From Osmia lignaria lignaria (lineage: Eukaryota; Arthropoda; Insecta; Hymenoptera; Megachilidae): a stretch of 64,000 bases of DNA. Positions 24,083 to 36,401 of the stretch are shown here, in pieces. The DNA is taken from contig NC_135040.1 of NCBI RefSeq assembly GCF_051020975.1, positions 3,093,501 to 3,157,500 on the forward strand, given 5' to 3'. The notes beneath the pieces were generated by a model. It did not search any database, had not been told where the DNA came from, and saw nothing but the letters and a program-made list of their open reading frames with translations. How positions within the stretch are numbered: the first letter of the stretch is position 1; the number at the start of each line of letters is the position of its first letter. Both the position numbers and the translations under genes were made by a program.

Positions 24083-24560
24083 AAAGGGTATAGCCGGGTA
24101 AGGTAGGCAAAATGGCCCTTGAACCAAATTAAATTCAGAATGCGTCATTCGATAGCATATCAGATTACTGTACACCAATTTTCAACCCTTTATCTTAACC
24201 AGGGGGGCAGAGATCGTGGCCCATTTCTCCTATTTAATAATATCCGAAAATTCTGAAAAAATTCTGATACGCTACAAACACGGTAACGCATATTAGGGAA
24301 TTTTTTCAGATTTTTTCATTGCAAATCCTAGTTGTAAAAAATGAAAAACCGAACAAACAATCTGAAGAAACGCGATTTGTTATTGAAAATGTAAGAGCAC
24401 TACTTTTATATTACTATGGTAATAATATATTAGTATAACTATTACTCTTGAATTTTTTCAGATTTTTTGTTGTGGTGTAATGTAGTTAAAAAAATCAAAA
24501 ACCAATTATTTCGCATGAAAAAGTAACTTCTACTTTGAATTTTTATTTCCTGTTTATTCA
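24083..24560. repeat. Diverged partial copy of the 28-kb foldback family
   Basis: GGGTATAGCCGGGTAAGG, AAAATGGCCCTTGA, TTTTCAACCCT, ATCTTAACC and CTGAAAAAATT-type words occur in the same order as in 28005-28300. The right arm is not recognisable, so this copy is truncated or much older. Confidence 0.55.
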
Positions 24561-24649
24561 GAATATGTATTAAGTACTTTTAAATGGATTCGCATTCATA
24601 TTCTAAAGGAATATGGAAATAAAGGAAATAAAAATTCAAAGTAGAATTT

Positions 24650-24860
24650 TCCACCCTTTGCTTTGATGATAGCTTGTATCTTTTCCAGTACGCTGCTTTA
24701 ACATATGCTTTTTATATCTTCGTTATTTTCCCAAATATCTGTAATTTTTCTTTTCGACTGAGATAATGTGGTTGGGGAGTTGTAAACAAGTTTTTTGAGT
24801 AGGCACCAGACAAACTCTCCAGCCCACATAATTTTATTTTCATCACAATTGTAATAAATC
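24650..24860 (-). pseudogene. Tc1-like transposase remnant (C-terminal end)
   Basis: On the minus strand SSVLEKIQAIIKAKG, preceded by WENNEDIKSIC and a stop, resembles the C-terminus of Tc1-like transposases (pattern S-M-P-R-R-I-Q-A-V-I-K-A-K-G-G). The catalytic DDE part is not found. A short hairpin (CTACTTTGAATTTTTATTTCC and its inverse) lies next to it at 24530-24650. Confidence 0.5.
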
Positions 24861-24872
24861 TATTGCTATATA

Positions 24873-25258
24873 CAGGGTGTCCCGCGACTCATGGTCAACC
24901 GATTAGGAGGTGATTCTACGCGTAAAAATGAGTCGAAAAGAAAGAATAACATTTTTTCCTCCGTGTCTTCGTTTTTCAGAAAATCGAAGTCGAAAATTTA
25001 CTCAAAAATTACTTGCTTATTTCGAGGCAATACTGTAATCATACCGATAATAAGACAGTTCGAACGACAAACTATCATCCGAGGTCATTACTATGTTTCT
25101 AAGTAAGAGTGTATAGCGAGATGCACGAAATCGACATGTAAAGAGGTAATTTTCGATTTCGATTTTCTCGAAAACGAAGACACGGAGGAAAAAATTTTAT
25201 TCTTCCTTTTCGACTCATTTTTGCATGTAGAATCACCTTCCAATCGGTTGACACCCTG
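24873..25258. mobile_element. Tc1/mariner-type palindromic MITE flanked by TA
   Basis: Ends CAGGGTGTCCCGCGACTC and the inverse ending GACACCCTG, flanked by TATA on both sides. Arms share GGAGGTGATTCTACG, AATGAGTCGAAAAG and TCCTCCGTGTCTTCG. 386 bp, non-coding. Short frames on both strands with nearly the same peptide reflect the palindrome. Confidence 0.85.
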
Positions 25259-26169
25259 TATATACCTGGTTATCAACGTATTTAGTAATAATTTGAATTT
25301 TCCATATATGACATACCATTATAGCCATAAAAGTGAAATTTTCGTACCTGGTCATAATTCGATGGCCAGGGGCTATATTGTTCTTATCAGTGGGAAATAT
25401 TTCTCTGTGGAGTTGTGTAATCGAGGAGGAAAATTAATCAATCACAGAGGGTATCAGGTGGAAAATGAAATGACAGTATTTGTCGAATAATTTCTGTTCT
25501 CACCGAGTCAGCCAAAGTGTTAAAGGTAGGCGTGCAATAATAATAGAAATCTCACCTCTCTTTGGAGAAAGTGTCACTGAATTTATAAGGACACGTGTGG
25601 GAGTGGCGAACAAACTGGTTATTCCCTGATCGAAATACGAAATGTTAATCGCTTTCGATTTTCGAACACAACCTCGAACCACTGAAAATAATAAAAAATA
25701 GAGACACAGGTCTGAGGAAAAATGAACAAGTATCGTTACGAAATTTCCCTTGCACAATCGAGCATTATCCTTGCGATTAATTGATCCGATTCGCAATCGT
25801 TCAGCCTGTCTTTCAGCTGGAAAAAAGCAAAAGCACGAGATACTTTGCTGAAACGAGAATCTTGTTACAAGGTTGGAGCACTGGAACTGCTGTAAAATAT
25901 CAATGTAACAGGCCGATAACGGCCCGTTAAAGTACCCCGATACATGGCGAACAGAGCGGACGAGGGTGTACGAGGTCTGTAAAATAAATTTTCCCGGTGA
26001 AAATGGCGAAATGTAAATCGAGGAGGACACGGGACGCTCGATTTGGTCAGAAGAGAGGCTGCATCGTATCCTGACCCGTGGGCGAACTGGTACCATCGAT
26101 CGGGTTCACCATCTCGAGCTTCTCGAATTTATACTAGAAACTTCTAGATAATTTCGCGGATAGTTAATC
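25259..26169. other. Gene-free stretch with one long non-coding-looking frame
   Basis: A 198-codon minus-strand open frame at 25500-26096 is the longest in this part of the window. Its composition is irregular, it has no recognisable domain, and it has no splice or promoter support, so I do not call it a gene. Confidence 0.5.
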
Positions 26170-26177
26170 GTTTAACC

Positions 26178-27242
26178 CATAGGTTCTTAAACTGTGGTCC
26201 TTGGACCCCTGGGGGTCCGCATGGCCATTACTGGGGGTCCGTGAAATTATAAAAAATGGTTAATCAAGAAATGTTTATGAGTTTAATGTATTATGATTTG
26301 AAATTTTTTAAATTCTTTTTACTACTATTTTTATTCATTTTATGTTTTTTATTCTATATCCTAATAAATCATTTAACCCATAGATTCATAAATTGTGGTC
26401 CTCGGACCCCTGGGGGTCCGTGAAATTATAAAAAATGGTTAACCAACAAATGTTTATATGAGTTTAATGTATTATGATTTGTAATTTTTTAAATTCTTTT
26501 TACTACTATTTTTATTCATTTTATGTTTTTTATTCTATATCCTAATAAATCGTTTAACCCATAGATTCTTAAACTGTGGTCCTCCGACCCCTGGGGGTCC
26601 GCGAAATTATTAAAAAATGGTTAATCAATGATTTGAAATTTTTAAAATTTCTTTTACTACTATTTTTATTCATTTTATGTTTTTTATTCTATATCCTAAT
26701 AAATCATTTAACCCATAGATTCATAAATTGTGGTCCTCGGACCCCTGGGGGTCCGTGAAATTATAAAAAATGGTTAACCAACAAATGTTTATATGAGTTT
26801 AATGTATTATGATTTGTAATTTTTTAAATTCTTTTTACTACTATTTTTATTCATTTTATGTTTTTTATTCTATATCCTAATAAATCGTTTAACCCATAGA
26901 TTCTTAAACTGTGGTCCTCCGACCCCTGGGGGTCCGCGAAATTATTAAAAAATGGTTAATCAATGATTTGAAATTTTTAAAATTTCTTTTACTACTATTT
27001 TTATTCATTTTATATTTTTTATTCTATATCCTAATAAAAATGTTCATCTCTATAAATGCGCATGACCATTAACCAGCGATACAATTTTACCAATATTTAT
27101 TATAATGCAGTGCCTATGAGATTATTGAACCAGAAATTAAGTCTCAAGAAAGACGTAAAATGCCTAGAATTGGGATGTGGTCCTCAAAAAAAAATGTTGT
27201 TCAAGAGGGGGTCCTCGAACTACACAAGTTTAAAAACCCCTG
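26178..27242. mobile_element. Non-autonomous hAT element, TSD GTTTAACC, with internal tandem copies of its end
   Basis: A perfect 8-bp TSD GTTTAACC flanks the element (26170-26177 and 27243-27250). Termini CATAGGTTCTTAAACTGTGG and the inverse of CAGGGGTTTTTAAACTTGTG are hAT-like. Inside, a unit starting TTTAACCCATAGATTC (terminus plus most of the TSD) recurs at about 26373, 26552, 26708 and 26888. Spacings near 180 and 156 bp alternate, giving a 336-bp higher-order repeat present twice. The 3' part from about 27040 is single copy. No transposase frame remains. Confidence 0.9.
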
Positions 27243-27250
27243 GTTTAACC

Positions 27251-28004
27251 GAACCGAAGAGACAACGTTCGGATGAGTCGTGTGGTTAAGCAACGATGAG
27301 ACGAGCAGCCGAATCGGTGTCCCATTCTTGAGGACGCGTTCGTGGAACGTGTCGAAGAAGATCGGCGGTGCTCGTCTTGCGATTTGTCGCGAACCCGACT
27401 ATGAATCGATTTATAGAGTTCGCAGAATTCGATGATCCCTTTGGCAGCCGAACCGAGCGTTTTCTCGGAGTCGCTGGCGCTAAATCCTGGCCTAGATGCA
27501 CCGTGTGCCAAGCCAATTCGCTTTCGCGAAACGCTAGGACGAAGGGTCGATGGGTCGATCGGGTCGAATGGTATCACCTATCTATCGGCTCGGTGCTGAA
27601 ACTTTGTCGTATATTTAAACGCGAATTACGCGCCAGTCAAGCTGGCTGACCGATCAAAACTACTTTCTGATCATGACCACACTGATCAACCTGTATAGTA
27701 GAATGAGTCACAGAGAAAGGAAAAAATATAAAAAAAAAAAAAAAAGATATTCCTCTACGAAGGAAACGTAACGATTCAAGTTCAGCAAAATAGAACAGTT
27801 AGCTTGAAAACATTATGGTATAGGAGTAGGGGATCGCCTACTCGATTGACGCAATCGATATTTTCAAAACTACCGGTCCAAGCAAAACATTCGTTCCGTT
27901 TCCTGCGTATTATTCATTTTTTAAACAAAGAAGACCTTCTATTACATGTTTGCAAACGTTACTAATTTTCCTCTAGATGATTACTATTTATTTCTTTTTT
28001 TTTG
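27251..28004. other. Gene-free stretch
   Basis: Short overlapping frames on both strands at 27245-27650 come from locally GC-richer sequence; none shows a family motif or usable splice sites. Poly-A near 27730. Nothing else seen. Confidence 0.5.
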
Positions 28005-28535
28005 TGGATATAGCAGGATAAAATGGTCAAAAGTGCCCTTGAGCCGATTTTATCGAGCTATGCACCATTTAATAGCTTATAAAAAAAAACGTTATGCACC
28101 AAGTTTCAACCCTGTATCTCAACCGGGAGGGTAGTTAGGGGGTATAATCGAAAAAACGGTTTTTGCCATATTTTCCTTATTTATTGGTATTCAAAAAATC
28201 TGAAAAAATTGTAGAATATTCTAGACATGTTTCTTTATGATTCTGAATTTTTTCAGATTTTTCGATTGCAAATCCTAGGCGGGAAAAATCAAAAGAGCAA
28301 AAAAATGTCGAAAAATCGAGATTTTTAGTAGAAGCAATTTTTTTGATATTGTCAGTAATTAGATATTAGCATTTTTTTCAGATTTTTTGAATACCAATAA
28401 ATAGCCTCAAGATTATATCCTCTAACTACCCTCCCGGTTGAGATACAGGGTTGAAACTTGATGAATAACGGTTTTTCTTTATAAACTATTAAATCGGCTC
28501 AAGGACACTTTTGACCATCTTATCCTGCTATACCC
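28005..28535. mobile_element. Foldback MITE with ends near GGGTATAGCAGGATAA
   Basis: The left arm GGATATAGCAGGATAAAATG, GTGCCCTTGAGCCGATTT and CCCTGTATCTCAACCGGGAG is repeated inverted at 28430-28535. About 530 bp, non-coding. Exact ends and TSD not settled. A relative is at 24083-24560. Confidence 0.75.
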
Positions 28536-29896
28536 TTTAACCCGAAGCGTTGTAGATATATTAAATAAAATATCGAAGAAGCAGATAGAAAGTTTTCGAG
28601 CCAGGTGTTTATCGAAACGGTGGGGGACGAGGGTCGATGGGACGATCCTGGACACGATGCCAGCAGGAAACCCCATGGTCTCGTGGTTGACGAGGGGGTC
28701 CCGTATTGATTTTCGCATTGCTTCTCCCTGCCCCTTTAGAAAAAAAAGCGAACGGAAGGGGCCATTTGCTCACTTCGTCGAATTACTCGACCGAAAGAAT
28801 TGCATTACCAGATTATCAAGCTTAAGTGCTCCTGTCTCGGTCGTTCCATCCTTCAACTTGAAAGTTCTACATTCGAGATCGCTAAAATGTATGCTGCGAA
28901 ACGTTTGAAAGATCCATTTGATAAAATCCAATTTCTGTTCTCCGTTCAGGAAATAAATTTCATTTTTACCAACTTCAATTACGGAGGTAATAATTGTTTC
29001 TTAAGATATCCATTTAGAAGCAATTGAACGTTTCTCAAGTAAAAATTCCTCTCTAACCGGAATTTCCTTTTATGGAAGGGTTAAAGTCCCCTCGTTCGTT
29101 ACGGTCCTGGAGGCAACCTTGGGGTCGAATCGACGAAACTGTGACCCCCCGTGGAGAACAGGGGCGTCGTCGCGTAGGTGGGATTACGGGGCAACGTGAA
29201 AACCGAATCGTCTAGAAGAATCGTGTAGAAGCCGTTTGAGGATATCGCGCGCGGCATGTCACGTTCTAGTGATCCATAGATCGCGATTGATATTCCAAGC
29301 GCGGAACACGGTGTCGCATTATACCGAGGCGTGCACGCCGTCTGAATAAAATATCGTTGCACCTTACGTTACTAACGATTTGTCGGCGAATTTGTCGTTA
29401 CCGATTGCAATTGCACTCGATGCGAACGAGGCGTGCGGGTCACGGTCGACTTGCAAATTCCACCAATTCGCCATTACGTCGTGATAATGTGTGGTATAGT
29501 ATTTCATAATCAATTTTTTATGTCACGATCATCCTGTCAGCGAGAAATAAAAGCGGAAATTTCAAAGTCAAGTGGCATGGAAACAGAAACCTTTCGAGTG
29601 CGTTGACCCTATAGGGTCGGTATGCTTCCCTTCCTCAAATCTCCCCCCCCCACAACCCTTCGATCAGCCTTCTTTTCCTCGTGCCCTGTGTAACCCCTAT
29701 GGCCAAGACAGCTGGTCGCGTGCTGACCCCCTTGGCGGTACACACAGCCACGAGTTTCTCTATCTATAGGGTGTCTTATTTCCATTCATCTTCAATATAC
29801 TCGAATATGAATTTTATATTTCAGCTTTCAATGTAAGTAGGTAATTTAAAAATAGGTGATGGTAATTTAGATATAAATGATGTTCACCCCCATGGT
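28536..29896. other. Gene-free stretch
   Basis: No supportable exon. A CpG-rich patch at 29100-29440 and a C-run near 29641 are the only compositional features. TATAGGGTGTC at about 29766 resembles a single Tc1/mariner end without a partner. Confidence 0.45.
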
Positions 29897-30470
29897 GGGT
29901 AACAATATTATTGAAAAGATATATTGATCTGTGGGAAAGAATCAGTGTAGTATAATCAATCTAATATTGAGACAAATGGATAACAATATTATTGAATAAA
30001 TATATTGATCTGTGGGAAGGAATTAGTATAGTAAAATCAATCTAATATTGAGACAAATGCATAACAATATTATTGAATAAATATATTGATCTGTGGGAAG
30101 GAATTAGTATAGTAAAATCAATCTAATATTGAGATAAATACATAATAATATTATTGAATAAATATATTGATTTGTGGGAAGGGTTCAGTATAGTACAATC
30201 AACTTAATATTGATAAATAGGTAACACTATTATTGAATAAATATATTGATCTGTAGGAAGGAATCAATCTAATATTGATAAATAGGTAACAATATTATTA
30301 AATAAATATATTGATCTGTGGGAAGAAATCAGTATAGTACAATCAATCTAATATTGAGACAAATTATTGAATAAATATATTGATCTGTGGGAAGGAATCA
30401 ATCTAATATTGATAAATAGGTACCAATATTATTAAATAAATATATTGATCTGTGGGAAGGAATCCCACCT
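29897..30470. repeat. Satellite array with ATTGATCTGTGGGAAG core
   Basis: About seven units of 60-92 bp: TAACAATATTATTGAATAAA, TATATTGATCTGTGGGAAGG, AATCAGTATAGTA, AATCAATCTAATATTGA. Some units lack the middle part. Related by sequence to the array at 41822-42210. Confidence 0.92.
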
Positions 30471-31566
30471 ATTCAAAGTCTACCTCAATTAATTTGAATC
30501 GTTAAAGAAAGGAATTTGGAATGACCCCTATGGGTTCCTCAAAGCAATGCTAAAATTTGCGTTGTCAGAAGAGTCAATTAATATAGGAGTGTTAATATTA
30601 AGAAAAATCGAATAAAAATAAAAAAGGAAGAGGTTGAAAATAAATGACAGCCTCAGGGTTGAAACATCGTCGACTGGCCTGGTTCCATCGCGCTAGGAGA
30701 TTTGCGAAGCGCGAAAGACACCCTTCTCCGCGTCGTTTCACCCTTCAAACGAGCTCCTTACGTAATTCACGGCGACACAAGAGGGGAATAGCACGCTTAA
30801 AAATAAACCGGTGAATAAGACCTGCTCTGATGTTGCTGCTGTTACAGTACGACTCGGTGTCAACAACTACAAGGGATTTATGGACCCGTTGCTTTTCGAG
30901 GAAAGTCTAATGACACAACGTTATGCAATTCCTCGATGCTCGCACGACCGTGAAGCTTTTAATGAGGTCACGCCTCGTCTCGTCCCGCGACGATTAACCC
31001 TTTATCCGGATAAGCCTATTTAAGAGTATCAACGTGAAATTTAGCAATTTCAACAGATTCTTATTTAATTTTCATTTTAAAAGCCACTGCTTCTGTCTTA
31101 TCGAAGAACCAACAGATATCGCCTTCTTTTCGTACCGTAAATTTCCTCAAATTGTCCGTACATCGATTACCCAAGGTAAACACAGATCGATCCTCCGGTT
31201 CGAGGAATTGATATAACACGTAAGTCGCGTGATAAGATTAGCCGCGAGGCGAATTTCCAAAGAAATTATAGATCCGCTTCAAGTACAATACTCAGAGACG
31301 CGTTTAATCTATTTAAAATGATTGCGTTTGATGCTTCCCTCGAATAGAAACACCAGTTAATTATCGCACGTATACGGAATTAAAAGTGACGAACGCTTGG
31401 TTGACCCTCGTTCCATCAGACATTACAATTATCCTCTGATTCAATGGCGTTTACAAGTATTTGCATACAACTGCGCATCTATCCTCGGTCCAGTCAGTTC
31501 TCAGATTCGCGATAAATTGTCGAAGGTTTTTTTCGAGCTCGTTAAGCCTCACCTTCGAGGCTAAAC
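30471..31566. other. Gene-free stretch
   Basis: Unique sequence with short frames at 30811-31023 and 31034-31216 that lack domains. Nothing else seen. Confidence 0.5.
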
Positions 31567-31574
31567 GAGCCTTT

Positions 31575-32455
31575 GGTAATTAGTTAGAAGTTTGCCCTCC
31601 TCGCCGATTTTCGTGACCTTGAAATATGTTGTCAAGGTCATCATTCCGAACAACTTTTCCCTATGCATGTTACCGCCGCTCGGCCTTAGTTTCCGAGATA
31701 TTTGCAAAAATCTTTGGTAATTAGAAGTTTGCCCTCCTCGCCGATTTTCATGACCTTGAAATATGTTGTCAAGGTCATCATTCTCAACAACTTTTCCCTA
31801 CACATGTTACCGCCGCTCGGCCTTAGTTTCCGAGATATTTCCAAAAATCTTTGGTAATTAGAAGTTTGCCCTCCTCGCCGATTTTCGTGACCTTGAAATA
31901 TGTTGTCAATATGGTGATTGAAAGAGTGATTGAAGTGGTTTGAGGTTAGGGTTAGGGTTAGGGTTTATTTTTGATTTATTCACGTTATAATTACTGTTTC
32001 TTTCACCTTTTAAATATTGTATACCTATTATTCATTTTGTGTTTTGTCAGAAATCGGAAACATTTCGCCCATCATGTCGAAAAATGCCATTATCCGCTCA
32101 TTAACATCATGTTGACGTCGGAATAAAAACTTATCTATATATCCCACGTAATGAGACATACGAGTTCCATAACGAGGAATATTAGCTCTCGTATCACGCC
32201 ATGTACGCTCTAAACGTAAACCTAACCTAAACCTAACCTAACCCTAACCCTAAGAATCACCATATAGTCTCCATTTTTCCCGGAATACAGTGTACTCGTA
32301 ATGTAAGTTTAATTAAAGATTTTTGCAAATATCTCGGAAACTAAGACCGAGGGGCGGTAACATGTATAGGGAAAAGTTGTTCAGAATGATGACCTTGATA
32401 ACATATTTCAAGGTCACGAAAATCGGTGAGGAGGGCCAACTTCTAAATAATTACC
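31575..32455. mobile_element. Foldback element, TSD GAGCCTTT, with multiplied left arm
   Basis: The 8-bp duplication GAGCCTTT is perfect (31567-31574, 32456-32463). Ends GGTAATTA and TAATTACC are inverted. The left arm unit (AGAAGTTTGCCCTCCTCGCC, GACCTTGAAATATGTTGTCA, CGGCCTTAGTTTCCGAGATA) is repeated 2.4 times; the right arm has it once, inverted. The core between has TTAGGG-type tracts in both orientations. No coding frame; superfamily unknown. Confidence 0.85.
31946..32253. repeat. Telomere-type TTAGGG/TTAGG tracts in opposite orientation
   Basis: Three TTAGGG units at 31946-31963 on the plus strand, and CCTAA/CCCTAA units at 32221-32253. They are the inner ends of the arms of the foldback element around them, so they are part of the element and not a telomere. 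Confidence 0.85.
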
Positions 32456-32463
32456 GAGCCTTT

Positions 32464-34344
32464 TATTCCTGCTGAATTCGAAGGAACTACAAAAAGAAGA
32501 CTTAATTAGAGGTTTAATTAAAATTCGAGTTGCATTCGATTCAATTAGACGCTTTATTCCGTTTAGTTTATATTCAACGCGTTGAATTGTCGCGTTACGA
32601 CACTTTTGAAGTTTCGTTGAATCAAGACGCAGGTATAGCGATGCGAACCGAGAAAGGGAAAAGGAGAGAAACGAAGGATGCTGCAGCGGCATCGATTGCA
32701 AAATCAACTCCAGAGAGTGTTTACGAGGCGAAGCGAAGGTTCTTCGGTTAAAAGGGTCAGTGAGCCAGGGTCACCGTTTCGAATCTAAGAGTACTCGCGT
32801 AAACGCACGCGTTCTGCTTGCCGCATAATGCGAAGGCCAGGCGAAAGAATGGGGTGAACGCGTTTCCCGAGGATCGAGGTTACGATACACCGGCAATCGT
32901 GTCTCGATCGTTCGACGAAATTGCAATCATCATGTTTCGTATCGATGAATTTCTCGATGAAATTGCATTTTTGGAACATCATTTCGGATGAAACTAAAAC
33001 TCTGAAGCGGTAAACAGAATCCCCGCCATTCGTCTCGCAAGAAGCGCATGTTCTCCCGCGTGGAAAAGCATAAATCATTTTTCCCGCCGGTCTAATTCAG
33101 ACGACATCAAAAGAACAACGATAACCCCACCGAACAACTATAAAAGAAGGAACAAAAACGGAGCAGACGCCGTGAGTCTCGTTACCACATTCTCCATCGT
33201 TCGATGGAAGAAACATTCCCCATGAAGAACGATAAATTATCATCCTACGAGGATGATTCTCACGACGCGACGTTGTTTCGTAAAGAAGCTTCGGCCAAGC
33301 GGGAGAGCAGCAAATTCTTTGGAATATCGTAAATGAAAAAGAAAAATGAAGAAAATTGAAAGAGGAGGGGAAGAGATAAAAGGAAGAAATTGATTCGCTT
33401 GAAACGTGTAACGAGCGGAAAGAAGCGTGGAAGGAAACCCTTCGGCAGGGCTCAGGAAATTCGGCAACTCGCCAATTTTCCAAATCCGGAACGATGACTA
33501 AGAGTACCAACCGAGGCACGGCCAATCGCGTGCTCTGCTCAATTTTAGAACCGCCAATCGGCCGCCACCTGCTTCGGGAATCACCACCCCGACTGTCAAC
33601 AACAATCCTCGTCTCCCTCTTTCCATCCTAATTTTCACCTTCCATCTTTATCATTTTCTTCTGATCGTACGCCAGCTTAGCGAGTTTCAACGCTTGTTTA
33701 CGAACGATCGAGAGGATCCCTGATCGTTGCTCGATCGACAGAGTCTTGATTGACCTTAACCAACCCTTTCACTGTAAGCAGGCTGATTTTGTAATTGATG
33801 AAAGGTGTTTCTGATTGATTCCCTCTTCACCTGTACTTCTCTTTTGAGAAAAAATGTTCCTATACGTGCTCGGTAAACTTTTGTCATTAATCGATGATTA
33901 AACCTGTTGCCAGGAAAATACCAAAGGTTAATTGTATAAGAGGAAAATTAATATTTGAGGGTATGTTTTGCAAGGAGAACAAAATTAAGTGTCTCTCTGC
34001 TGTTATGTCTGGTTTTTTTTTTTTCATGTTCGATATGGTTCGCAAACAAATAAGCCCACGTAATGCGATTAATTTGCCACGAAATCCGAACCGTAGATTG
34101 ACAACGGCAGCATGGATCGTGTTTGCGTTCCACTTTCGCAGCTTATAATGAAGATGATGAACAGACATCCAGTCGGCAAACGACCGAATCGAATCGACTA
34201 AATTATCCATCGTAAAGAACTTAATGACTATACCAGTAGAAGAGTTTCAGTCGAGTAGACATTAAACGAGAAACCTTTCCAAATACGTCCGCATACATCC
34301 GCGTTCATTTGTACCCATAGAAAATACGGGTACCTTGGAGTTTG
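32464..34344. other. Gene-free stretch
   Basis: Several open frames of 60-142 codons (for example minus 33097-33525) overlap on both strands with no recognisable domain. No exon call is justified. Confidence 0.5.
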
Positions 34345-34800
34345 GGATATTACTTTGGTAGCTGAATTTAGAAAGCTTAAAATTACGATATAAAACTTGG
34401 AAGATTGGGAAATTAGGAAATTGGAATTTGAGAATTTAGGATATTAGGGAACTGAAGACTTGGGAAATTGGAAAATTGGGAGCTTAGAGATTTAAAAACT
34501 TGGAAAATTAAGAACTTTGGAAATTTGGAACTTGGGGACTTAAGAAATTGGAAAATTGGGACTTGAGAATTTAGGATATTAGGAATTTGAAAACTTGGAA
34601 AATTGGAAAATTGAAAGCTTGGGTACTTAGAAACTTGGAAAATTAAAAAGTTGGAAAATTGGGAACTTGAAAACTTTGAAAATTTAGAACTTGGCAGCTT
34701 AAGAAATTGAGAACTTGAAAACTGAAAATTTGGAATTTGGGAACTTAGGAAATTGGAACTTGGGAACTTGAAAACTTGAAAACTTGATAACTTAGAAATG
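34345..34800. repeat. Degenerate GGAAACTT/GGAAATTG minisatellite
   Basis: About 450 bp of degenerate 8-10-bp words of the type RRAACTTGG and RAAATTGG, strongly purine-biased on the plus strand, with no clean period. A smaller patch of the same words is at 35320-35425. Confidence 0.85.
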
Positions 34801-36393
34801 TAGAAACCTGGGAAACTTTAAAGCCTCAATGTAGCTGGAACACAATGTAGCCGAACGATCGAAAATAAAAGGAAGGGAAACAAAGAGCTGAAAGGTGGTC
34901 TTTATACAAATTAAACAACGTTTAGTTTGATTGCTGCGGAAACGTTTCATTGTGGTCACGAGTCGACGAGCACGGCAAGTAAGCACCGTTTCTTTTTCTT
35001 CTCTCCTTTTTTGTATTCTTATTTTTTTTTCCTCTCGCTTGCTATTCCCGGACGACGGAGGATAACGAATCTCCTGTAAAATTCCCTCCCGGCAAGATAA
35101 ATGGATCCTGCTTTCGAAATTACAATATGAATCGCGCCCACTTTTTCGAGGAAGGACTGTAGAGCGAGGCCAGCTTGGCCAGAAGAAGTAGGAACGATTT
35201 GTTTCTGGCTTCTTAAGCACCGGCCCTTACCTATTCATAGCTCGTACACCGAGATTGCGTTCGTTAACTGAATGAATAAATTTCTGTACCTGATACCAAG
35301 AGAATGGAAGCTCGGAGGTCTGAAAATTTAGCAACTCGAAAACTACAGAATTCCAAATTTCCAAACTTGGAAACTTTGAAGTTTAAAAGCTTCAAGGACC
35401 TCAAAACTTGAAAATTACGAAATTGGTTCACGCTTGAGAGCAGAGACATTGATCTTACTCGGAAACAGAGGAGCAACAGTCCTCGGTTCAATGATGTCGG
35501 AGCACGATTACGGCACACACGTGCGTAGCCCTTAAACCGTTCCCCGACGCCAAGTGTCTTTTCGTGGAGAAGCACGTCGCGTAAATATTTAGGCGGTCCG
35601 TACGCGGCGAGTGTTTTATTTCCACGATTCCCTCGGCAAATAAACCGATTTCGACGACGGATTCGCCGAACGCGAACCGTGAAGATCGGAGCAGCTGTTC
35701 GCTGCTCTATTTCTATCCTATCGGTAGAAAGTAGATCGTATCGTGCAACGAGTGCACCAAACGGCCCATAGAGTAGACATTTTTACCTGATCGGGGAAAA
35801 GAAAAAAAGGTAATGCCAAGAGACAAAGAAAACGAACAGAACGTTGGACTTTATCCTTTTCGTTAGCAGGCTGATCGAATTGTTTCTATTAATGTCGAAC
35901 ACCTGGCTTGCAGTGGGTGCGAACCGTGACTCCCCCGCCGTCCTCTACGCCGCGACAATTCTCCTACCTTTACGCAATCCAACGATATTGTAACGATCGC
36001 TTGGAAAGTCGAAGGTGCTCGGTTATTTTCCACGAATTTCATCGATCGATCGCGTTGAAACATCCGCGTATCGAATGAAAACGCTAGTAATAAACTTTAA
36101 TGAGGCATAAGATGATGTCATTTAGAAAAATAAAAAGTCTTTCTACGATGGCACGAATGCGATAACTCGAATCTCTTCTCGAGCCCGTACACTTTTCTGG
36201 CCGACGATCACGCTAAAACGACCGAGCTGAGTCACTTCCTCCTTTTTATATCGGCATCTCTCATAAACTCGTGTTCGTACGCTCGCCAGATCGAGGCAAA
36301 GTGCAAGCGAAACACGGCGAATGTCATCGCAAAAAGTGGCAACTTCTTCTCCTGCGCGCCCCTATCAATTATTTAACGTAAGTGCATTGAATT
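34801..36393. other. Gene-free stretch
   Basis: Holds the small minisatellite patch 35320-35425 and otherwise unique sequence. Frames at 34792-35220 and 35264-35575 (minus) are read partly from the minisatellite and are not genes. Confidence 0.5.
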
Positions 36394-36401
36394 GTAGCGA
36401 C

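Noticed and set aside
25500..26096. Minus-strand 198-codon open frame
   Set aside because: Long for the region, but no domain, no splice or polyadenylation support, and irregular composition. Chance frame more likely.
29897..30470. Regular repeats that might be a CRISPR-like array
   Set aside because: The DNA is eukaryotic, and both repeat and spacer parts are conserved between units: an ordinary satellite.
31946..31963. TTAGGG tract as a chromosome end or fusion scar
   Set aside because: Only three units, lying inside a foldback element with its own target duplication.
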